Part shown: positions 58,684-64,000 of the stretch, one piece after another
Layout of the letters: every line of letters starts with the position of its first letter
Position numbering within the stretch: the first letter of the stretch is position 1
Source: Bermanella sp. WJH001
GTDB lineage: Bacteria; Pseudomonadota; Gammaproteobacteria; Pseudomonadales; Oceanobacteraceae
Reading direction: 5' to 3'
NCBI RefSeq assembly: GCF_030070105.1
Contig: NZ_JASJOO010000002.1
Coordinates: 496,001-560,000, forward strand
Length of the DNA stretch: 64,000 nt
The notes under the pieces: model-generated
Database searches by the model: none
What the model was told of the DNA's origin: nothing
Seen by the model: only the letters and a program-made list of their open reading frames with translations
Program-made: the position numbers and the translations under genes

Positions 58684-58810
58684 GAATGCCTCACACACAA
58701 AATACAGAAGCTGGTGAATTTTAAGGTTGGTAACTCTATTGATCTGAACCTAGGGAATCAAGCAGTTTTTTGGATGAATTTCATGTAATTGGCTATTTTC
58801 ACCCATATTT

Positions 58811-58825
58811 GATCACTTAGTGATC
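58811..58825. repeat. 15-bp inverted repeat in the tig-sulA divergent region
   Basis: GATCACT and AGTGATC flank a single T. It lies 128 bp upstream of tig, next to the LexA-type boxes. The regulator is unknown. Confidence 0.45.
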
Positions 58826-58832
58826 TTTACAA

Positions 58833-58848
58833 CTGTTTTTTTATACAG
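58833..58848 (+). promoter_or_regulatory. LexA box 1 upstream of the SulA-like gene
   Basis: CTGTTTTTTTATACAG has the gammaproteobacterial SOS pattern CTGT-N8-ACAG with conserved TA-rich centre and TA flank on the right. It is 48 bp before the gene start. Confidence 0.85.
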
Positions 58849-58850
58849 TA

Positions 58851-58866
58851 CTGTTCACCCAACCAG
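58851..58866 (+). promoter_or_regulatory. Weaker LexA-type box 2
   Basis: CTGTTCACCCAACCAG keeps CTG-N10-CAG but has a GC-rich centre and CCAG rather than ACAG. It lies 2 bp from box 1, on the same helix face region. Confidence 0.4.
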
Positions 58867-58873
58867 TAAAACA

Positions 58874-58889
58874 CTGTACAAATAAACAG
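58874..58889 (+). promoter_or_regulatory. LexA box 3 overlapping the ribosome-binding region
   Basis: CTGTACAAATAAACAG fits CTGT-N8-ACAG exactly. It ends 7 bp before the ATG, so bound LexA would also block transcription start or early elongation. Confidence 0.75.
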
Positions 58890-58896
58890 GTCTATT

Positions 58897-59235
58897 ATGA
58901 ACGCACTACTTAAGTCTGATACTCAACCATCTAACCACTATTGGATGCTTTGGATCTCACCAAATGCATCACAGATGCAGCAAATTAAACAACTCTCTAC
59001 TGATGAACAACAAAGAGTATTAATGCTGCACCCTAAGAAACCAGAGCAGCTTTGCAATGCGCTTGAAATAGCCATTACCAGTGGCAACTACCTTTCAATC
59101 ACGCTTGATCGTGCAATTATCCCAGCAAGGCAACAACAAACCCTTGAATTACTGGCACTTCGTAATCATACCCACATCAATTGGTTAACACGCCGACCAG
59201 CGATGAACAGCGCGTCACAACTTACTTTGATTTAA
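58897..59235 (+). CDS. sulA: Short SulA-like cell division inhibitor
   Basis: The 112-residue protein aligns by eye with the core of SulA: WMLWISP near residue 16 corresponds to WQLWLTP, TSGNYLSITL to RTGNYSVVIG, and the final INWLTRRPA to MGFIMRPV. SulA blocks FtsZ ring formation during the SOS response and is destroyed by Lon. It lacks the long N-terminal extension and the C-terminal Lon-recognition tail ending in His-type residues of the 169-residue E. coli protein. Two good LexA boxes and one weaker upstream support SOS control. It overlaps the convergent kdsB stop by 2 bp. Confidence 0.82.
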   Translation: MNALLKSDTQPSNHYWMLWISPNASQMQQIKQLSTDEQQRVLMLHPKKPEQLCNALEIAITSGNYLSITLDRAIIPARQQQTLELLALRNHTHINWLTRRPAMNSASQLTLI

Positions 59236-59996
59236 AGGTTAATTAGTTGCGCCTCAACACGGGCAACATCGGCTGGCGTATCAACCCCATGACCTGGGGG
59301 TTGATCAATCACACCCATATGAATCTTCACGCCATAACAAAGAGCTCGCAATTGCTCTAAGCATTCTGCTTGCTCAAGCGCTGTCATTTCCATTTCAGAA
59401 TATTGCTTTAAAAATGAAACACGATAACCGTACATACCGATATGACGAAAAACAGGAGCAACTTCGGTAATCTTGTCTGTGCCATGTTTATATAAGTCAC
59501 GATCCCATGGGATAGGCGCACGACTAAAATACATAGCGAACCCCCTATTATCTAAAACTGCTTTTACCGCATTTGGGTCAAAAGCATCTTCTGCACTGGT
59601 TATTGGTGTACAAAGTGACGACATTCCCGCTTCAGGATGATCAAGCAAACCTTTTGCGGTTAACTCGATTAACTCTCTAGGGATAAGCGGCTCATCCCCT
59701 TGTACATTCACAATCACATCATCATCATGCCAGCCCAGTTTTTTGGCTACTTCCGCAATGCGCTCTGTGCCATTTTCATGATCGACTGATGTCATAATCA
59801 CCTGAGCACCAAAGCCAATCGCCACGTCATAAATACGCTGATCATCGGTTGCTATTACAATATCGCTAATCCCAGTGGCTAGAGCTCGCTCATACACATG
59901 TTGAACCATTGGCTTGCCAGCAAGCTCAATTAAAGGCTTGCCAGGTAAACGGCTTGAACCATAACGAGCAGGTATCACTATTTTATAATCTGACAT
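59232..59996 (-). CDS. kdsB: 3-deoxy-manno-octulosonate (KDO) cytidylyltransferase
   Basis: KdsB makes CMP-KDO, the donor for the inner core of lipopolysaccharide. The 254-residue protein starts with the nucleotide-binding motif VIPARYGSSRLPGKPLIEL and contains VIVNVQGDEPLIP near residue 98 and RHIGMYGYRVSFL near 188. Length is typical. It is the last gene of gltX-manC-kdsC-kdsB and lies 25 bp after kdsC. Confidence 0.97.
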   Translation of the reverse strand: MSDYKIVIPARYGSSRLPGKPLIELAGKPMVQHVYERALATGISDIVIATDDQRIYDVAIGFGAQVIMTSVDHENGTERIAEVAKKLGWHDDDVIVNVQGDEPLIPRELIELTAKGLLDHPEAGMSSLCTPITSAEDAFDPNAVKAVLDNRGFAMYFSRAPIPWDRDLYKHGTDKITEVAPVFRHIGMYGYRVSFLKQYSEMEMTALEQAECLEQLRALCYGVKIHMGVIDQPPGHGVDTPADVARVEAQLINL

Positions 59997-60021
59997 CTCT
60001 ATCTCTTTAACTAAAACTTAT

Positions 60022-60582
60022 TTATTTTTTATCTTCAAATTCAGGCAGCATGGCTTTTATATAGGCACGCTCTAAATCCATACGACTGGACAACAACACA
60101 TCTGCTACTTCTCTTGCCACACCCTTACCACCCATAGCATGAGTGACATAATCTGAGTGTTTTTTTACCATCTCGTAAGCGTCATTTGGCGCCATAGCCA
60201 AACCAATTTGCTTCATGACTTTTAGATCAATCACATCATCACCGCAGTAGGCAATATGCTCATCTTCAAGGCCGAGTTTTGACTTTAATTCGTTCAAAGC
60301 AACTAGCTTATCTTTACAGGCTAAATACGCATGTTTGATACCTAGATCTGTTATGCGTTTTCTTAACGGTGCCGATTCTTTCGCACTAATGATGGCCACG
60401 TGAATACCATATGTTTGTAAAAGCTTAATACCCACACCATCTTTCACATTAAAATGCTTCAACTCTTCACCATTGGCACCATAAACAAGCGTGCCATCGG
60501 TCAAAACACCATCAACATCAAAAATCATCAATGATATGTTGCGTGCTTTTTCTTTTATTTGATTGGGGAGCATCATAGCCAC
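60022..60582 (-). CDS. kdsC: KDO 8-phosphate phosphatase
   Basis: KdsC removes phosphate from KDO 8-phosphate, directly before the KdsB step. The 186-residue HAD-type enzyme has motif I LMIFDVDGVLTDG (Asp nucleophile near residue 20), the conserved GVGIKLLQ...VAIISAKES and the final YCGDDVIDLKVM with the metal-binding Asp pair. No cap domain is present, as usual for KdsC tetramers. It lies 13 bp after manC and 25 bp before kdsB. Confidence 0.96.
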   Translation of the reverse strand: MAMMLPNQIKEKARNISLMIFDVDGVLTDGTLVYGANGEELKHFNVKDGVGIKLLQTYGIHVAIISAKESAPLRKRITDLGIKHAYLACKDKLVALNELKSKLGLEDEHIAYCGDDVIDLKVMKQIGLAMAPNDAYEMVKKHSDYVTHAMGGKGVAREVADVLLSSRMDLERAYIKAMLPEFEDKK

Positions 60583-60595
60583 ATTCCTTTTCGCA

Positions 60596-61969
60596 TTAAT
60601 TTATATGGCGCTCATATTGATCGTCATATCGCGTAATATCACTTTCTTTTAACTCAGAGCCACTTTGCACTTCAATTATTTCTAATGGCAAACCATAAGG
60701 GTTGGATAAGCGGTGTTTTTGCTTTTGCTTTATACTAATCGACTCACCCACATCTAGTTCAAAAACTTGATCGTCCAGTTGTACCTGTGCGCGGCCTTTT
60801 ACCACCACCCAATTTTCTCTGCGAAATTCATGACTCTGCAATGAAATCTGCGCAAAAGGGTACACAATCAGTCGCTTAACAACAAAGTGTTCATCTTGAG
60901 CCAATACCTTAAACTGTCCCCAAGGGCGATGCACATCAATTCGATTTAATAATTGCTGCAATTTATGCTGCTGAAGATAATGACTAATCGCATTCATATC
61001 ACTCAATACATCTTGGTGAGCCATTAATAACACATCATCATTTTTCACCAGCACAACATCATCAACACCAAAGGCAAGTGTCACTAAATCTTCACTGAAA
61101 ACATTAAACTGAGGTAACCCCAGTGCCTTTCTTCGGGCTAATAGTGATGGCCAAGTGCCTAAATCGTCCCAGTCTAGGTCAAGCATACACGCTGCAAGAT
61201 TAGAGCTTTTCTCAAGCACGCCCACATCAAATGCGATGGGTGCTATTTGATTATATTCATCACCCAGCACTACAAAATCATACAAAGGCCGAGACATTAA
61301 AAAAGCGTCTTTGGTTTGCTTAAGCAACTGCGGCAAGTGACATTCAAGTGCTTCCAAAATAGTAGATGCTCGGCCCATTACCAACCCACTATTCCAAGCA
61401 ATATCACCATCAGCCAATAATGCTTTAGCGGTGTCTTCATTAGGTTTTTCAACAAAGCGTGACACCTTAAAATAGTTTTCACTCGTCGCATCAAGTTTCA
61501 TATAGCCGTATTGAGTTGCAGCAAAACTGGGGTTAACGCCTGCTACGCCAATTTCCTTTTCCTTAAAATGAGAAATAAACTGCGTTATTTTTTTACAAAA
61601 TTGATCGCTATCAGGCAAATAATGATCTGCCGGCAAAACTAGTAAGCTGCCCAAGGGATCTTTTTGCACTATAGCTAAACAGGCAACCGCCATTGCCGCT
61701 GCTGTATTTTTTGCACACGGCTCAAGCAGAATATTTGAGACAGATAAACCAAGTGGCTCAATTTGATGCTGCAATAAAAAACGATGCTCTTTATTGGCAA
61801 TAATTAAAGGTGCGAAATCGCTGCACGCCTGTGCACGCTTAATCGTAGATTGAAGCAGGGTTTCACCAACCCCAAGCAAATCTAAAAATTGCTTGGGGTG
61901 GTTTTGTCTTGATATGGGCCATAATCGAGTACCACTGCCACCGGCAAGTATCACAGGATATATAGCCAT
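60596..61969 (-). CDS. manC: Mannose-1-phosphate guanylyltransferase/mannose-6-phosphate isomerase
   Basis: A 457-residue two-domain enzyme that makes GDP-mannose for capsule or lipopolysaccharide O-antigen. The N-terminal guanylyltransferase has ILAGGSGTRLWPISR (residues 7-21), the VEKPNEDTA segment and WNSGLVMGRAS; the C-terminal type II isomerase cupin begins at HRPWGQFKVL (about residue 350) and has LQSHEFRRENW. Length is slightly short of 480 in CpsB/AlgA but both domains are complete. It sits 8 bp after gltX and 13 bp before kdsC in an LPS-sugar cluster. Confidence 0.93.
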   Translation of the reverse strand: MAIYPVILAGGSGTRLWPISRQNHPKQFLDLLGVGETLLQSTIKRAQACSDFAPLIIANKEHRFLLQHQIEPLGLSVSNILLEPCAKNTAAAMAVACLAIVQKDPLGSLLVLPADHYLPDSDQFCKKITQFISHFKEKEIGVAGVNPSFAATQYGYMKLDATSENYFKVSRFVEKPNEDTAKALLADGDIAWNSGLVMGRASTILEALECHLPQLLKQTKDAFLMSRPLYDFVVLGDEYNQIAPIAFDVGVLEKSSNLAACMLDLDWDDLGTWPSLLARRKALGLPQFNVFSEDLVTLAFGVDDVVLVKNDDVLLMAHQDVLSDMNAISHYLQQHKLQQLLNRIDVHRPWGQFKVLAQDEHFVVKRLIVYPFAQISLQSHEFRRENWVVVKGRAQVQLDDQVFELDVGESISIKQKQKHRLSNPYGLPLEIIEVQSGSELKESDITRYDDQYERHIN

Positions 61970-61977
61970 TTGATTAA

Positions 61978-63492
61978 TTACTCTTGGGTTTCAGCAAGCT
62001 GCGCTTCTATTTGGGCTGACACATCACGATATTTTTTATCGAGCTTTTTCATCCCTTTCTTCGAAATACCGCCCAAAACATCAACCGCATGACGTACACG
62101 AGAGCGACTCATATCAGGCCCAATAATTTGCATACTGTCTAATACAGAGAACGAGTTAGCCGTGCCCGCTATCGCCACAAAGAAACCAAACAAGAAATCT
62201 TTAGGTTTTACCCCTTCTATTTTGGCTAGCGCAAATAAACGCTGTTGAATTTCAGGTTTCTGCCAGTTACGAATGGCTTCTAGTTGCCAAAGACCCATCT
62301 GTAACAGCTCAGTCATTTGCTCTTTTTCTATGGATTTATGCACAAAGCTTTCTTCGGTCAGTGCTGGCATACCTGACAACAAAAAACCGGCCAAAGGCAC
62401 AACATCACTGAATCGCTCAACACGAGGCTGGATGTGTGTAATAGCTGGCATTAGGGTTTCTTTGTTTAACCCCCACTTAACAAATTCAGCGACAAACTCT
62501 TCCTCAGAAAGATCGCGAATCCATTGGCTGTTCAGCCAGCTAAGCTTCTCTTGATCGAAAATTGGCCCACCCAAAGAGACACGTGAAATATCAAAGTTAG
62601 CGAACATTTCATCGCGGCTGAATTGCTCACGCTCATCCGGCATGGACCAACCCATGCGACCCAAATAATTTAACAGGGCCGCAGGCATAAAGCCCATTCG
62701 CTTGTAATACAAGATACTGGTCGGGTTTTTACGTTTACTAAGCTTGGATTTATCAGGGTTACGCAACAATGGCATGTGACATAAAACAGGCATATCCCAA
62801 CCAAAATACTTATACAGCAATTGGTGCTTAGGGGCAGAACTTAACCATTCTTCACCACGAATAACATGGGTGATTTCCATCAAATGATCATCCACCACGT
62901 TGGCTAAATGATAAGTCGGCATGCCGTCTGACTTCATCAGGATTTGGCAATCAATCATGCCCCAATCCATTTCAATATCACCACGCAACATATCATTAAA
63001 GGTGCAAACACCCTCTTCTGGCACATGCATACGCACAACATAAGGGGCACCGGCAGCTTCACGCTCAGCAATAACATCCGCAGGTAATTCTAGGTCACTG
63101 AATTTAAGCGCAGAAAAACCACCTGCCTCTTGCTTCTGGGCACGCAGTGCATCCAACTCTTCTGCAGTACGGTAGCACTTAAACGCATGCCCTGATTCCA
63201 GCAGCATTTGCGTGTGCTCAGCATAAATAGCACTGCGTTCACTTTGACGATATGGGCCTTTATCACCACCCACATCTGGACCTTCATCCCAGTCTAAACC
63301 TAACCAGCGCAAGCTATCATAGATGGTTTGCTCAGATTCAAGCGTACTACGGCTTTGGTCCGTATCTTCAATACGTAACAAAAACTGTCCGCCATGCTGA
63401 CGTGCAAACGCAAGGTTAAACAGCGCTATATAAGCCGTGCCTACATGAGGATCGCCAGTTGGAGAAGGTGCAATACGTGTGCGAACAGTCAT
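61978..63492 (-). CDS. gltX: Glutamate-tRNA ligase
   Basis: GltX charges tRNA-Glu. The 504-residue class I synthetase has the HIGH-type motif [12 protein letters not shown] (residues 9-20), the KMSKS-type [10 protein letters not shown] near residue 254 and the C-terminal anticodon-binding helices. Length is typical of Pseudomonas-like GltX (about 490-505). Whether it also charges tRNA-Gln cannot be told from the sequence alone. It leads an operon with manC, kdsC and kdsB at 8 to 25 bp spacing, an unusual pairing of protein and surface-sugar synthesis. Confidence 0.95.
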   Translation of the reverse strand: MTVRTRIAPSPTGDPHVGTAYIALFNLAFARQHGGQFLLRIEDTDQSRSTLESEQTIYDSLRWLGLDWDEGPDVGGDKGPYRQSERSAIYAEHTQMLLESGHAFKCYRTAEELDALRAQKQEAGGFSALKFSDLELPADVIAEREAAGAPYVVRMHVPEEGVCTFNDMLRGDIEMDWGMIDCQILMKSDGMPTYHLANVVDDHLMEITHVIRGEEWLSSAPKHQLLYKYFGWDMPVLCHMPLLRNPDKSKLSKRKNPTSILYYKRMGFMPAALLNYLGRMGWSMPDEREQFSRDEMFANFDISRVSLGGPIFDQEKLSWLNSQWIRDLSEEEFVAEFVKWGLNKETLMPAITHIQPRVERFSDVVPLAGFLLSGMPALTEESFVHKSIEKEQMTELLQMGLWQLEAIRNWQKPEIQQRLFALAKIEGVKPKDFLFGFFVAIAGTANSFSVLDSMQIIGPDMSRSRVRHAVDVLGGISKKGMKKLDKKYRDVSAQIEAQLAETQE

Positions 63493-63606
63493 AAATATCC
63501 CAAAAGGTACTTCAAAAGGCGTGAATTATAGGCCTATGAATGACTTTGGCCAATATCAAACCCTGAACTATGCTTAAAATAACCCTAATTCGGACTGCTG
63601 CACACA

Positions 63607-64000
63607 ATGCTCAATTGGATATTTGTTTTACTCTTGCTGATTCCTTGTGCAGCCTCCGCCACCAGCATTGACCTCAGCGGCCGACAGGATGTTGATGAGT
63701 TCTGGCTATTTGAAGATCCCAACCACCATTTTAATGGACAATCTGTCTTAGCATTCGAATCAAGCTCTTGGCAGAAGATCAATAAAACCAATATCAATCT
63801 TGGATATCAAACTGCCACCGTATGGTTAAAATTCGAGCTAACAAACACCACAGATCAAAATTTATTAAAACTCATCGACATTAACTATCCACTTTTAGAC
63901 TATGTAACGCTATTCGAAGTCATAAAAAACCGAACAACCACGCTCACAGAAACCGGCGACAGCCTACCGTTTAGCTCACGTAACATTAAGCATCCTAATT
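63607..64000 (+). CDS. Membrane sensor with 7TMR-DISMED2 N-terminal domain (partial)
   Basis: A frame opens at the ATG at 63607 and runs past the window end (131 codons). It starts with a signal peptide, MLNWIFVLLLLIPCAASA, followed by a domain resembling 7TMR-DISMED2: FWLFEDPNHHF near residue 32, the WLKFELTNTTDQN segment near 73 and DYVTLFEV near 97. Proteins of this type continue into seven membrane helices and usually a GGDEF or histidine kinase output domain; that part is not visible. Sensor role is therefore inferred. Confidence 0.78.
   Translation, partial: MLNWIFVLLLLIPCAASATSIDLSGRQDVDEFWLFEDPNHHFNGQSVLAFESSSWQKINKTNINLGYQTATVWLKFELTNTTDQNLLKLIDINYPLLDYVTLFEVIKNRTTTLTETGDSLPFSSRNIKHPN

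Overview
The window is a gene-dense, AT-leaning stretch of a gammaproteobacterial chromosome. Nearly every gene is a core housekeeping or metabolic gene. The family content points to a marine relative of Pseudomonas, such as an Oceanospirillales-type organism; this is inferred from gene content and not from a marker gene. Several blocks keep the gene order known from the Pseudomonas aeruginosa chromosome: tig-clpP-clpX-lon-hupB-ppiD / fabI / peptide ABC transporter / mltD / methyltransferase-rnhA-dnaQ; ppsR / ppsA-hydrolase-rraA; pabB / thrH / cysH / cysB. I saw no rRNA, tRNA, insertion sequence, prophage or CRISPR array.

Layout. 1-4686 (minus): type II secretion operon gspE-F-G-H-I-J, with gspJ cut by the window edge. 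4858-8594: electron transfer flavoprotein etfBA (minus) divergent from the ETF:ubiquinone oxidoreductase gene (plus), with a 20-bp perfect palindrome of PsrA type between them. 8738-10146: a DUF1285 protein coupled to a radical SAM protein. 10289-17777: rapA, then rraA-hydrolase-ppsA, and divergent ppsR. 17784-22138 (minus): a tightly coupled four-gene envelope operon (membrane-anchored C39-like peptidase, two outer-membrane beta-barrel proteins, lipoprotein) of unknown function, the best candidate here for an undescribed system. 22383-27898: pabB, thrH, an APS-reductase-type cysH, cysB, a TauE/SafE exporter, a Usp protein and a tiny excisionase-like HTH protein. 28032-31434: DAHP synthase, purE-purK, nfuA. 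31640-33767: sulfite reductase cysI with a DUF934 partner. 33867-39962: a CPA2 antiporter, acuI-like reductase, sohB, a stand-alone SCP2 protein and two poorly known coupled genes. 40072-43616: dnaQ-rnhA-methyltransferase and divergent mltD. 43684-50351: a five-gene peptide ABC transporter followed by fabI. 50410-58683 (minus): the protein quality-control cluster tig-clpP-clpX-lon-hupB-ppiD. 58897-59235: a short SulA-like gene behind three CTG-N10-CAG LexA-type boxes. 59232-63492 (minus): gltX-manC-kdsC-kdsB. 63607-64000: start of a 7TMR-DISMED2-type sensor.

Shared themes. Sulfur assimilation is spread over cysH, cysB, cysI-DUF934 and the TauE exporter, with operator-like inverted repeats around cysB and cysH. 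The quality-control cluster contains a textbook sigma-32 promoter in front of lon. Fatty-acid-derived electrons link the ETF genes to a PsrA-like site. Many convergent gene pairs share a bidirectional hairpin terminator, and several operons use TAATG or ATGA stop-start overlaps.

Limits: functions come from motif and family recognition by eye. No similarity search, structure prediction or genome comparison was run.
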